The notes under the pieces are model-generated. The model had not been told where the DNA came from. It made no database searches and was given only the letters and a program-made list of their open reading frames with translations. Both the position numbers and the translations under genes were made by a program. From positions 2,507,430 to 2,571,429 of the forward strand of contig NZ_CP007410.1 of assembly GCF_000585995.1 (NCBI RefSeq): a DNA stretch of 64,000 nt, read 5' to 3'. Positions 33,615 through 42,553 of the stretch are shown here, one piece after another. The stretch comes from Pseudomonas brassicacearum (GTDB lineage Bacteria; Pseudomonadota; Gammaproteobacteria; Pseudomonadales; Pseudomonadaceae). The number at the start of each line of letters is the position of its first letter. Position 1 is the stretch's first letter.

Positions 33615-35600
33615 ATGAGTCAGAGTATTTCGCCCGCCGCTTCAGCTGTGCGGAACACCGGCATGGTCGCCACGCCCTTATGGGGCTCGGACAAAATCGG
33701 CGGTATCACGGTCGATCCGGACGGTGCTATCTGGCTTGGCGCTTATAGTCGCCTGGGACTGGGAGGCGAAGAGGATTCAGGCTTCACCGGCAGTCTGGTC
33801 CGGTTCAATGCCGACGGTAGTCTGGACCGCAACTTCAGTGGAGACGGTAAATCCCTCCTACCTGTGACGCTCGATATCGAGGACGGCGGTAATGCCGCAG
33901 TGCAGCCGGGAGGGGGCTACCTGGTGACGCGCTACGTGAAAGTAGGCGACGCCTGGGTGTCCGGCGTGAGTCGCACCTTGGCTGACGGCAGCCTCGATAC
34001 GAGTTTCGGGAACGGCGGCGCCGCGACAGTGCCGTTTTACTGGAATGACTCTCTAGGAGAGCAAGCGTCGTTCTCTGTACAACGTGATGGCAGCTTTTTC
34101 GCGAGCGCTGGGTATCCCTCTGGGGAGATCTATATTGCCCGCTTCGACGCGACGGGGACCTTGGTCTCGTCTTTCGCAGAGGCTGGGATCCTGCACCTGC
34201 CAGCGTCCGTCGGCATTCAACCCAGCCGCACGATCGACGTTTCGCTGCAGGGAGACGGGAAGGTATTGGTCACGGGGCAGGATACCCTGACTCGTCTCAA
34301 CCAGGACGGTACTCTGGATAGCAGCTTTGCCAACGGGGGCAGCCTGGCCCTGGATGTTCACGCAAATGCCCTCGTCATCCAGGATGACGGCAAAATCCTG
34401 CTGGCGGGCGCCTCGGGCGGCGTGGCGACCGTCATCCGACTCAACGCCGACGGCTCGCTCGACACCGATTTCGGTGATCAGGGTCGGGTCAGTTGGGGCT
34501 CAGAGAACGCGCCTTTCGCCGTAGCGGACATGATCGTGCGGGCCGATGGCAAGCTATTGATCGGCGCAAGCCAAGGCACGAGCGCGGACGGCTATCTGGC
34601 CGCCCTGGTTCAGCTGAATCCCGACGGTAGCCTGGACCACAGCTTTGGCAATCCCGACGACGGCTATTACCATCTTGACGGCGGTCGCGATGATGACTTC
34701 TTGCTGGGTACCGACTCGTTTGACGATGCGATCGTTGGTGGGGCCGGTAACGATCTGCTCGATGGCCAGCAAGGTCGCGACCTGCTGACGGGCGGTGCCG
34801 GGGCCGATACGTTCCGTTACGAGTCAGTCACAGACAGCTACCGAACCGCAACCGCGGCCCATAGCGACCGAATCATCGACTTCGACCCCAGCATCGATAC
34901 GATCGATCTCTCCTCCCTGGGCTTCCTTGGGCTGGGCAATGGACATGACGGAACGCTGGCGATACGAGTCAATGAAAGCGGAACGCGGACCTACCTCAAA
35001 AATTTCGATGCCAACGCGGACGGGGAGCGCTTCGAAGTGGTTTTCGACGGTGACTTGGGCCAAACGCTGAATGAAACCAACATCCTGTTTCAGCAAGCCA
35101 GGTTGACGGGCACCGAAGGGGCCGATCGTTTACAAGGCAACGCCCGAGGCGAACTCATCGAAGGGTTCGCGGGCGATGATCGCCTTTATGGCGCGCTAGG
35201 GAATGATGTATTGGTTGGCGCAGAGGGCCGGGACCTATTAGTGGGCGGCGGTAACAACGATGTGTTCCGCTTCGACGTACTAAGCGACAGCTACCGTACC
35301 GCCACCGACAACCACACTGATCGCCTGATTGACTATACCGTGGGTGAAGACAAGATCGATTTGTCCGCCTTGGGCTTTACCCGGCTGGGAAATGGTTACA
35401 ACGGCACGTTGGACGTGGTTTTCAATGAATCCAAGAACCTGACTTACTTGAAGAGCTACGAAGCCGACGCCGATGGGGCTCGATTCGAGTTGAGCCTGGT
35501 AGGGGACCACTCCGGTTACCGTAACTTGGACATCATCTTTGCCGAGCCCTCGGGAGATGAAGTCTTTCAATTGATCGGAGTGGCTGACTTCTGGGTGTAA
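33615..35600 (+). CDS. Large delta-60 repeat / RTX calcium-binding protein, probably secreted by a type I system
   Basis: A 661-residue acidic protein. Residues ~20-370 hold six delta-60-type repeats with cores such as LNADGSLDTDFGDQGR and LNQDGTLDSSFANGG, expected to build a beta-propeller. From ~375 there are RTX nonapeptide-like runs (GGAGNDLLDG, GGAGADTF), then a ~125-residue block that is repeated once more from ~502 to the end; both copies share DSYRTAT, IDLS-LGF, LGNG, GTL, TYLK and ADG-RFE. The end, lacking an N-terminal signal peptide, suits a type I secretion signal. The start at 33615 has GGAGG seven bases upstream. No ABC exporter or TolC gene is nearby. Confidence 0.87.
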   Translation: MSQSISPAASAVRNTGMVATPLWGSDKIGGITVDPDGAIWLGAYSRLGLGGEEDSGFTGSLVRFNADGSLDRNFSGDGKSLLPVTLDIEDGGNAAVQPGGGYLVTRYVKVGDAWVSGVSRTLADGSLDTSFGNGGAATVPFYWNDSLGEQASFSVQRDGSFFASAGYPSGEIYIARFDATGTLVSSFAEAGILHLPASVGIQPSRTIDVSLQGDGKVLVTGQDTLTRLNQDGTLDSSFANGGSLALDVHANALVIQDDGKILLAGASGGVATVIRLNADGSLDTDFGDQGRVSWGSENAPFAVADMIVRADGKLLIGASQGTSADGYLAALVQLNPDGSLDHSFGNPDDGYYHLDGGRDDDFLLGTDSFDDAIVGGAGNDLLDGQQGRDLLTGGAGADTFRYESVTDSYRTATAAHSDRIIDFDPSIDTIDLSSLGFLGLGNGHDGTLAIRVNESGTRTYLKNFDANADGERFEVVFDGDLGQTLNETNILFQQARLTGTEGADRLQGNARGELIEGFAGDDRLYGALGNDVLVGAEGRDLLVGGGNNDVFRFDVLSDSYRTATDNHTDRLIDYTVGEDKIDLSALGFTRLGNGYNGTLDVVFNESKNLTYLKSYEADADGARFELSLVGDHSGYRNLDIIFAEPSGDEVFQLIGVADFWV

Positions 35601-35623
35601 AACGCCAACTTGGTTATTCCTCG

Positions 35624-35652
35624 CCTTGGGCCGCTTCCCGAGCGGTCCAAGG
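35624..35652. terminator. Hairpin after the RTX gene
   Basis: CCTTGGGCCGCT and AGCGGTCCAAGG form a 12-base stem (one G-T pair) with a five-base loop, starting 23 bases after the stop. There is no T tract, so termination efficiency is uncertain. Confidence 0.45.
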
Positions 35653-35719
35653 CCCTATGCGTGAGGAAGAGCTCCATATAGGGCTGCTTTAGGTCGATTG
35701 CTGCCCTTGGTCATTGCAC

Positions 35720-36604
35720 CTACCCAGCACTCAACCCCCACAACACATCCAGCACATGTTGCGTAGACCGCTCGACATCTCCACCCCGGTGGGCAATCCC
35801 CAGTTCACGCCACAGTAAAGGCCGCAATGGCCTCATGACGATCCGGGTATCGGGCAATGGCGTGGAAGCTTCATGGGGCAATAACGTCGCGCCATAACCG
35901 GCAGCCACAAGGCTTTTGATCGCATCGTTGTAGTTCAGTTGAATTCGCGGCGTAGGCTGGCGTTCATCATTAGCGAACCACTCCGACGTCAAGCGCGAAA
36001 GCCGGGTGGTGTTGTCGTTCAGAATCAATGGCTGGGCGGCCAGCCAACCGGGCGTCACGATGTCCGGGCAGTCCCAGCGAGCCGGCAAGAACGCCATGAC
36101 CGGGTCGCGCCGCCATGGCTCGATCCGCAACCCCTTCACCGGGGTCTGTGGCAGCGCGACCAGGCCAATCTCCAACGAGCCCTCGGCAAGCTTCTTCAAA
36201 GTCTCCTGTGAGGTGAGCACCGCAACCTGCACATCGATAGCGGGATGGCGTTGGCCTAACGTCTCCAACGCTTGCGGCAGCAACTGGGCAATGGCCCCTG
36301 TGGAGGCCCCCAGCCGCACACGCCCGGCCAAGCCCTGGACCTGACGCTCGACGTCCTCAAGCGCCTGCTCCGCGTCCGCCAACAGGCGCCGCGCGCGGTC
36401 CACCAGGGTTTCTCCAACCGTCGTAGGCTGAATGCGTCCACGGGTACGTGACAACAGCTGGCCACCCACCCGCGACTCCAGGTCGGTGATATGCAAGCTG
36501 ACCGTGGGGGGCGCAAGGTGCAGTGCACGAGCGGCCTCGGCAAACGAGCCCAGGTCGACAATGGCCACCAAGGTGCGCAGGCGGTCCAGGCTGATTTCGC
36601 GCAT
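35720..36604 (-). CDS. LysR-family transcriptional regulator
   Basis: A 294-residue LysR regulator: HTH at residues ~5-60 (LGSFAEAARALHLAPPTVSL), then a linker helix and the effector domain (VRLGASTGAIAQLLPQALET, LVALPQTPVKG, YGATLLPHEAS). It diverges from the argC-type gene across a 114-base gap holding two clear dyads, the classic layout for direct control of that gene. A role in arginine or amino-acid-linked regulation is inferred from position only. Confidence 0.93.
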   Translation of the reverse strand: MREISLDRLRTLVAIVDLGSFAEAARALHLAPPTVSLHITDLESRVGGQLLSRTRGRIQPTTVGETLVDRARRLLADAEQALEDVERQVQGLAGRVRLGASTGAIAQLLPQALETLGQRHPAIDVQVAVLTSQETLKKLAEGSLEIGLVALPQTPVKGLRIEPWRRDPVMAFLPARWDCPDIVTPGWLAAQPLILNDNTTRLSRLTSEWFANDERQPTPRIQLNYNDAIKSLVAAGYGATLLPHEASTPLPDTRIVMRPLRPLLWRELGIAHRGGDVERSTQHVLDVLWGLSAG

Positions 36605-36617
36605 GGGTCACTCCATA

Positions 36618-36662
36618 TTCAGGAAAACTGAATCTAATCGTTTGGAAATTCAACTTTTCCAA
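36618..36662. promoter_or_regulatory. Two inverted repeats in the LysR/argC divergent gap
   Basis: TTCAG (36618-36622)/CTGAA (36628-36632) and TTGGAAA (36642-36648)/TTTTCCAA (36655-36662) lie side by side in the shared promoter region. Two adjacent dyads suit the recognition and activation sites bound by a LysR tetramer. They are probably bound by the divergent LysR product. Confidence 0.5.
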
Positions 36663-36718
36663 TCTTAGCCGTTCCCTGAAGATGGAATCTCCTGATTTCC
36701 TCTGTCCGGGAGCTTTCC

Positions 36719-37642
36719 ATGACGATTCCTCACGTATTCATCGACGGCGACCAAGGCACCACCGGGTTGCAAATCCATCAGCGTCTAAGTGGCCGGACCG
36801 ATCTGAGGCTCGTCACGCTCAGCTCCGAACAGCGCAAGGATCCACAACGCCGCGCTGAAATCATCAACGATTGCGACATCGCGATTCTTTGCTTGCCTGA
36901 CCCGGCTGCACGCGACGCGGTAGCGAGCATCAAGAACCCCGCTGTTCGCGTGATCGATGCAAGCTCCGCGCACCGTACCCATCCAGACTGGGTCTACGGT
37001 TTCGCGCAGATGAACGCGCAGCAGGCCAGACGAATCGCCACAGCGCGGCGGGTCAGCAATCCCGGTTGCTACCCCACGGGAGCGATAGGGCTGCTGCGTC
37101 CATTGCTGGAGGCTGGGCTACTGCCCACGGACTACCCGATGAATATTCACGCCGTGTCGGGCTATTCCGGAAAAGGGCGCGCCGGCGTACAGGAGTATGA
37201 GGGGGAGGGCGCATCGCAGGCGCCCGCGTTCCAGGTCTACGGTCTGGGGTTGGCGCACAAACATATTCCGGAAATTCAGCAGCACAGCGGTTTGACGGAG
37301 CGGCCGATGTTCGTACCGGCCTATGGGGCTTTTCGCCAGGGCATTGTGCTGACCATCCCGTTGCAACTTCGGTTGCTGGCGCCAGGCGTGGATGCGCTGC
37401 GGTTGCATGCCTGCCTGATGCAGCACTACGCCGACGCACCCCATGTACAGGTAATATCGATGCAGGAGGCTAAAGAGTTGACGTACCTTGATCCTCAGGC
37501 GCTTAACGGGACCGACAGTTTGCGATTGGTGGTGTGTGAAAATGACGAGACGGGACAGGTTCTGTTGGCGGCGGTATTTGACAATCTTGGGAAGGGCGCC
37601 GCTGGCGCGGCTGTGGAGAATCTGGATTTGATGATGGCGTAA
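36719..37642 (+). CDS. argC: N-acetyl-gamma-glutamyl-phosphate reductase, type 2
   Basis: A 307-residue enzyme that reduces N-acetylglutamyl phosphate to the semialdehyde with NADPH in ornithine/arginine synthesis. The short type 2 form is recognised by [17 protein letters not shown] at the N-terminus (nucleotide binding), the catalytic Cys117 in [13 protein letters not shown] and [13 protein letters not shown]. The ATG at 36719 follows GGGAGC. No other arginine gene is adjacent; instead a divergent LysR regulator and a HAD hydrolase flank it. Pseudomonads usually carry another argC elsewhere, so this copy may be conditional or catabolic. Confidence 0.93.
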   Translation: MTIPHVFIDGDQGTTGLQIHQRLSGRTDLRLVTLSSEQRKDPQRRAEIINDCDIAILCLPDPAARDAVASIKNPAVRVIDASSAHRTHPDWVYGFAQMNAQQARRIATARRVSNPGCYPTGAIGLLRPLLEAGLLPTDYPMNIHAVSGYSGKGRAGVQEYEGEGASQAPAFQVYGLGLAHKHIPEIQQHSGLTERPMFVPAYGAFRQGIVLTIPLQLRLLAPGVDALRLHACLMQHYADAPHVQVISMQEAKELTYLDPQALNGTDSLRLVVCENDETGQVLLAAVFDNLGKGAAGAAVENLDLMMA

Positions 37643-37679
37643 ACATTTTTCAACAGCATCGTGATCGCTTGGAGGGAGC

Positions 37680-38375
37680 TTGGCACCGAAAGCTATTCTG
37701 TTCGACCTGGACAACACGCTGACCCATCGCGCGCTCAGCATTGACCGCTACGTTGAGCGATTTCTGGATGAGTTCAAGGATGAGATCGCTGGAGTGGACA
37801 CCCGTCGGATCTCTCATCTGATCGCGCGCACCGACAACGGTGGGTATCTGCGACCGGAATCTAAATATTCTTCCATCCGTGAGGCGGTTGGGCACACGTT
37901 GGCTCAGGAGTTGAAGTGGAGCGGGCCAATCGATCCCAAGCGATTAATCACACATTGGGTGAATCACTTTCCGAGCGCTGCGGTTGAAATGCCAGGCGCT
38001 AGCGCGATGGTTCAAGCGCTTCGCCGCAAGGGCATTGCCATTGGTGTCATCTCCAATGGCGCCGAGCATTCGCGACGGCAGACTTTGAAGGCACTGCCCT
38101 TCGGGAAAGCCATGGAAACGATGATGTGCTCTGAAGCGTGCGGCGTTGCGAAACCGACGCCTGAAATATTCCATCAGGGAGCGAAGGCGTTGGGGGTCCG
38201 TCCTGAGCATTGCTGGTTTGTGGGTGATCACCCGGAGAATGATTACCTGGGTGCCACAGCCGCCGGAATGCTTGCCGTCTGGTTGAGTGGATTCCATCCG
38301 TGGCCCGCGAACATAGCCCCAGCGGAGCGCTCCATTGAAACATTGAAAGAGCTCTTGGACATGCTTGCAACCTGA
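37680..38375 (+). CDS. HAD-superfamily hydrolase (HAD-IA type phosphatase)
   Basis: A 231-residue HAD protein: motif I ILFDLDNTLTHRAL, motif II IGVISNGAEHS, the lysine in CGVAKPTPEIF and motif III FVGDHPENDYLGATAAGM, a complete phosphatase set with an alpha-helical C1 cap. No ATG fits the frame; translation probably begins at TTG 37680, with GGAGGG just upstream. It lies 37 bases after argC and is likely co-transcribed. The substrate is unknown (phosphoglycolate-type or nucleotide phosphatase). Confidence 0.88.
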   Translation: MAPKAILFDLDNTLTHRALSIDRYVERFLDEFKDEIAGVDTRRISHLIARTDNGGYLRPESKYSSIREAVGHTLAQELKWSGPIDPKRLITHWVNHFPSAAVEMPGASAMVQALRRKGIAIGVISNGAEHSRRQTLKALPFGKAMETMMCSEACGVAKPTPEIFHQGAKALGVRPEHCWFVGDHPENDYLGATAAGMLAVWLSGFHPWPANIAPAERSIETLKELLDMLAT

Positions 38376-38427
38376 TAGCGGTACCTGACGACCATTTCTG
38401 ACCAGGCCTTGACCGAATGGACTGGCT

Positions 38428-39387
38428 TCAGGGCTTGCTACCCATCCGACCCCGGATCGCCGTGCGCAGGCAACCCCAGGCGATGACGCCAATGATCAGT
38501 CCCCCGACGATGCCCACCAGCACATTGAATGCAAAGCTCCATGGTTGCTCGGCCCAGTGGAAGATCGTAGAGCCCGTTCGAAAGCCACTGACGCGCAACC
38601 GACCGGTAAACAGGGCCGGCACCAAGGTAATGATGTTAGTCAGCTCCAGCACCGCGAAGAAGGCGCCCAATAGCGTGAGCAAGGCACGAGCGGGAACGCC
38701 GAGCTTCCCGGTCGGCTCAGGCGCAGGCTTGGCGTCCTTTTCTCGACGCTGCCTGGCTTCCCTCACCGCCTTGCCGCTGGTGGGGGCTGGAGCTGGCCGA
38801 TAGGGCTCCTTCACACCCGCCGCCGTCCCTTCGACGACCTCAGTGGGCACTGCCACGTTCAGGTAGTCGGCCAGCTCACGCAGCCACACGTCGGTGCGTT
38901 GACTTCCCGGTACCACCGGAACGCTGTCGGTCGTCAGGCGGTGCGCGGTGCCATCGCGCATCATCAGCCACAGTTGGGTGTAGGCTCGCTCAGCCTGTGG
39001 GCGGCGGCGCAGTTCGAGGGATTTGGCAGCGTCGATCCTGAAGACCGATTGCACACGCTTGCGGCGCCCGAAAAAGTTTCGGGTGAGGCGTTTGCCCTCA
39101 CCGTCGACTCGCGACAGCACCAAGGTTTCGCGAAAGCCGGTGTACACCACCAGGAGCAAGCCGAGGGCAGGAATCAGCAGCCACAAGAGCACTGACAATA
39201 AGGCGGACAGGGGATCCACATCAGCCATCAGCGAGGCGCCATCAACGATCACAAACACGGCGAACGCCACCGGTAAGATGAAGGCCAGCGCGCCAACGAA
39301 CAGCACGAATGCGCTCTGCACCAGGTTGCGCGAGTGGATAAGCAGGTCACCCTGCGCGGTGCGCTCGAACCGGTGTCCAATCAACAT
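38428..39387 (-). CDS. Membrane protein of unknown function
   Basis: A 319-residue protein with two N-terminal membrane helices (AFVLFVGALAFILPVAFAVF and LLSVLLWLLIPALGLLLVVY), a basic cytoplasmic middle with a PH-like strand region (GFRETLVLSRVDGEG, RTDVWLRELADYL), a proline/lysine-rich linker near 200-225, and two C-terminal helices (LTLLGAFFAVLELTNIITLV, then FNVLVGIVGGLIIGVIAWG). No family name is offered. It converges on the HAD gene. Confidence 0.7.
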   Translation of the reverse strand: MLIGHRFERTAQGDLLIHSRNLVQSAFVLFVGALAFILPVAFAVFVIVDGASLMADVDPLSALLSVLLWLLIPALGLLLVVYTGFRETLVLSRVDGEGKRLTRNFFGRRKRVQSVFRIDAAKSLELRRRPQAERAYTQLWLMMRDGTAHRLTTDSVPVVPGSQRTDVWLRELADYLNVAVPTEVVEGTAAGVKEPYRPAPAPTSGKAVREARQRREKDAKPAPEPTGKLGVPARALLTLLGAFFAVLELTNIITLVPALFTGRLRVSGFRTGSTIFHWAEQPWSFAFNVLVGIVGGLIIGVIAWGCLRTAIRGRMGSKP

Positions 39388-39721
39388 GCTAGCCTCCTGA
39401 TGCGCCGATTTTTAGACCGATCGAGGGGCTCTGATAAGCGGTTGCACGCCGCAGCCGGGATCGTGTTTCACGCGGCGGAGAATACCTGAATGCTTGGAGA
39501 TAGGCCCGTGGCCGCTTTGGGGCCGGGCTGTGTGAGAACGTTAGCGTCGATTGGGAAGGGGCGTCTCTGCGTGAAGTCCACGGGATCGCGCGCCATTGGA
39601 TAGGTGGCCTACCATCGCTTTCAGCGCGAGATCAAGGCGCCGGTGTTCGCCTTCCGTTGCCCTTTTAACGTGGACTGACAACGTTTAACGAAATGAAGCA
39701 AGTCATCACGTCTTGTGCTGA
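39388..39721. other. Intergenic region without recognised features
   Basis: 334 bases between the start of the membrane protein gene and the end of the TetR gene, both on the minus strand. I see no REP element, hairpin with T tract or plausible small coding frame; a promoter for the membrane protein should lie in the left part. Confidence 0.5.
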
Positions 39722-40297
39722 CTACGATTGAATAGGTAATGATGCGGTCATCTTCGCGTGGCACACCGCCAGAATTTCATCCGCCAGCGCCGAGTCGTCA
39801 GGGCAGGCGCGCGATAACATGATCGCACCGACCGCACGCGCCAGCAGGTCGATCATTTTCTCCCTGGCCTCACCCGCTGGCGCATCCGGCCCGGTCGGGT
39901 ATTTTTCGCCGAGCACTTGCAACATGCGCTCAATGCCCTCAGCGAATGCTGACTTCAAATCGCCGGACTGACGCGCAGCGTCACCGCACAACGCCGCCAT
40001 GGTGCAACCCGTGGCGCGTCCGTCGCGATGATCCCTCGACACATACACATCGATGAAATCCTTGACGCTCAATGCTTCAGCGCTGATCAGCGATTGCGCA
40101 AGGCTGTTGGCCGAGGCCTCAGCCATCAAGTCGGCCTTCGAACCGAAATGTTTGTAGAAACCGCCATGGGTGAAACCGGCAGCGGCCATCAAGTCGGCCA
40201 CGCCGACGCCGTCAAAACCGCGTTCGCGAAACATGACCGAGGCTGTTTCGACGATGTGTTCCCGATTTGCCTGGGCCTGGGCCTTGCTCACTCGCAT
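39722..40297 (-). CDS. TetR-family transcriptional repressor (NemR-like position)
   Basis: A 191-residue TetR regulator. HTH: SVMFRERGFDGVGVADLMAA followed by GFTHGGFYKHFGSKADLMAE; the C-terminal domain resembles the YcdC/NemR-like group (GCTMAALCGDAARQ). The ATG at 40297 has GAGG 8 bases upstream; the open frame extends 66 bases further without family sequence. It diverges from an old-yellow-enzyme gene, an arrangement known for NemR-nemA and relatives, where the repressor senses electrophiles through cysteines. One cysteine lies in GCTMAALCGD, consistent with but not proof of redox sensing. Confidence 0.92.
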   Translation of the reverse strand: MRVSKAQAQANREHIVETASVMFRERGFDGVGVADLMAAAGFTHGGFYKHFGSKADLMAEASANSLAQSLISAEALSVKDFIDVYVSRDHRDGRATGCTMAALCGDAARQSGDLKSAFAEGIERMLQVLGEKYPTGPDAPAGEAREKMIDLLARAVGAIMLSRACPDDSALADEILAVCHAKMTASLPIQS

Positions 40298-40368
40298 GTT
40301 CGATACCTCGTTACCGCTTGGAAATTCATGGGGTGATGATACATAGATGTCGCCCGTAATCAAAATTG

Positions 40369-40400
40369 TTGACAGTTTAGATTTCGATCATCATCCTAAA
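40369..40400 (+). promoter_or_regulatory. Candidate promoter/operator in the TetR/OYE divergent gap
   Basis: A good -35-like TTGACA lies at 40369-40374, directly followed by an inverted repeat TTTAG (40376-40380)/CTAAA (40396-40400). Together they could be the promoter of the old-yellow-enzyme gene and the site bound by the TetR repressor. No convincing -10 at 17-base spacing is seen. Confidence 0.3.
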
Positions 40401-40444
40401 TGCCAGCAATCTGAAATTCACCAACGGGCACGGAACAAACACCC

Positions 40445-41566
40445 ATGAGCGATCAGAACCTGTTTACTCCCCACACGCTAGGCACGCTAAAACTGTCAAA
40501 CCGCGTGGTTCTCGCCCCGCTGACGCGCAATCGCGCCGGAAAAGGCTTTGTACCGAGTGAATTTGCTGCTGCCTATTACAGCCAGCGAGCCAGCGCGGGC
40601 TTGCTGATTTCCGAAGCCTCGCAGATATCCCAGCAGGGACAGGGCTATCAGGACACGCCAGGCATTTACACACCGGCCCAGATTGAGGGATGGCGCAAGG
40701 TGACCGATGCCGTGCACGCCAAGGGCGGGAGAATTTTCCTGCAACTGTGGCATGTGGGTCGTGTTTCCCACGTCGCTCTGCAACAGCACGGCGCGGCGCC
40801 GGTAGCCCCTTCCGCGCTTCGTCCCGCGACCAAGGTGTTCGTCAACAACCGCTTCGAGGACGTTTCCGAGCCGCGAGCATTGGAAGCTGACGAGTTGCCG
40901 GGCATCGTCAACGATTTCCGCCAAGCGGCGGTAAACGCCATTGCGGCAGGCTTCGATGGTGTTGAAATCCACGGTGCAAACGGCTATTTGCTGGATCAGT
41001 TCATCAAGGACGGCTCCAACCTGCGTACTGATGCGTACGGCGGCTCAATCGAAAACCGTGCGCGTCTGCTGCTGGAGGTGACGGCTGCCGTGGTCGCCGA
41101 GATTGGTGCTGATCGCACGGGCATTCGCCTTTCGCCTGTCTCGCCGGCCAATGGTGTATCGAGCCGTGATCCGCAGGCTCAGTTCGATTACATCGTCGAT
41201 CAACTCAATGCGCTGGACATCGTTTATCTGCACGTCGTCGAAGGCGCGACCGGTGGGCCTCGCGACGTGGCGCCCTTTGATTTCGACGCCTTGCGCCAGC
41301 GCTTCAAGAATACCTACATCGCCAACAACGGCTATGACCTGGGCCTGGCCACGGAACGCCTCGCGCATGACAAGGCCGATCTGATCGCCTTTGGCCGTCC
41401 TTTTATCGGCAACCCTGATCTGGTGGAGCGGCTCAAGACCGGTGCGCCACTGTCCGCCTTTGACCCTTCCACCCTCTACGGCGGCGGTGCGGCGGGATAC
41501 ATCGACTACCCGACGCTTGGCGAATCCACCGCTGTCGCAAACCAGGCACGGGCAGATCGGGCCTGA
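40445..41566 (+). CDS. Old yellow enzyme-family FMN ene-reductase (NemA-like)
   Basis: A 373-residue FMN-binding TIM-barrel enzyme that uses NAD(P)H to reduce activated alkenes such as enals, quinones, N-ethylmaleimide and nitro compounds. Typical segments are NRVVLAPLTRNRAGKGFVPS, LQLWHVGRVSH, the substrate-binding His/Asn pair in VEIHGANGYLLDQF, GGSIENRARLLLEV and FGRPFIGNPDLVERL. It is the first gene of a three-gene cassette (OYE, SDR, quinone reductase-like) divergent from the TetR repressor, which points to electrophile or xenobiotic detoxification. Confidence 0.93.
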   Translation: MSDQNLFTPHTLGTLKLSNRVVLAPLTRNRAGKGFVPSEFAAAYYSQRASAGLLISEASQISQQGQGYQDTPGIYTPAQIEGWRKVTDAVHAKGGRIFLQLWHVGRVSHVALQQHGAAPVAPSALRPATKVFVNNRFEDVSEPRALEADELPGIVNDFRQAAVNAIAAGFDGVEIHGANGYLLDQFIKDGSNLRTDAYGGSIENRARLLLEVTAAVVAEIGADRTGIRLSPVSPANGVSSRDPQAQFDYIVDQLNALDIVYLHVVEGATGGPRDVAPFDFDALRQRFKNTYIANNGYDLGLATERLAHDKADLIAFGRPFIGNPDLVERLKTGAPLSAFDPSTLYGGGAAGYIDYPTLGESTAVANQARADRA

Positions 41567-41617
41567 TTTGATCGTGCATCCATCCCCATTCATGTTCCTG
41601 AAAAAAGAGCTGACATC

Positions 41618-42406
41618 ATGACTACTCGTCCTACCGTTCTCATCACTGGCGCTTCCACCGGCATCGGCGCGGTTTATGCCCAACGTTTCGCCCAACGCGG
41701 GCATGATTTGGTGTTGGTCGCCCGCGACCATTCGCGCCTGGAAACGCTCGCCGCAAAGTTGCGTGACGAACACAGCGTTGCCATTGAGGTGGTTCCGGCC
41801 GACCTGACTCAACTCAGCGACCTGCACACTGTCGAAGCGCGCCTGCGCAATGACGAGCGCATCGGCATCCTCGTCAACAATGCCGGTGCCGCGCAGTCAG
41901 GCACCTTCATCGAGCAAAGCACCGATAGCGTTGCGCAACTGGTGGCCCTCAACACCACTGCGCTGGTGCGACTCGCCAGCGCCATCGCGCCACGCCTGGC
42001 CAAAGCAGGTGAGGGCGCGATCATCAACATTGGTTCGGTGGTGGGTCTGGCGCCTGAGTTTGGCATGTCGGTCTATGGGGCGACCAAGGCGTTTGTGCTG
42101 TTCCTTTCCCAAGGCCTGAGCCTGGAACTTTCGCCCCAGGGTGTTTATGTGCAAGCCGTATTGCCCGCCGCCACCCGCACGGAGATTTGGGACCGCGCCG
42201 GTATCGACATCAACACCTTGAGCGAAGTCATGGAAGTGGGTGACCTGGTCGATGCCGCACTGGTCGGCTTCGACCGTCGCGAACCGGTGACCATTCCTCC
42301 GCTGCATGAAGGCGAGCGCTGGGATGCCCTGCAAACCGCACGTCAGGGGCTTTTGTCGCAGATCAGGCAATCGGCCGTGGCGCAACGCTATTTGACTCAG
42401 GTCTGA
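41618..42406 (+). CDS. Short-chain dehydrogenase/reductase
   Basis: A 262-residue classical SDR. The cofactor motif is TGASTGIGAVYAQRFAQRG, the structural NNAGAA motif is present, and the catalytic Ser-Tyr-Lys set appears as INIGSVVG and YGATKAF. It reduces or oxidises an alcohol/carbonyl with NAD(P)H. It lies 51 bases after the OYE gene and 147 before the MDR gene and is probably co-transcribed; it could handle carbonyls released by the ene-reductase. The substrate is unknown. Confidence 0.9.
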   Translation: MTTRPTVLITGASTGIGAVYAQRFAQRGHDLVLVARDHSRLETLAAKLRDEHSVAIEVVPADLTQLSDLHTVEARLRNDERIGILVNNAGAAQSGTFIEQSTDSVAQLVALNTTALVRLASAIAPRLAKAGEGAIINIGSVVGLAPEFGMSVYGATKAFVLFLSQGLSLELSPQGVYVQAVLPAATRTEIWDRAGIDINTLSEVMEVGDLVDAALVGFDRREPVTIPPLHEGERWDALQTARQGLLSQIRQSAVAQRYLTQV

Positions 42407-42553
42407 ACCCTGTCGAGGTCGGGTTCGCCCCGCAATCTGATGGAGTAAACAGAGTGCCCGCTGTCAACTCGCTTGAGGCGGAAAAGCAACTTCTCCATCA
42501 AGATTGCCGGGGCCACGCCCCATCCTCATTCCACCGACAAGAGCAGCTGCAAC

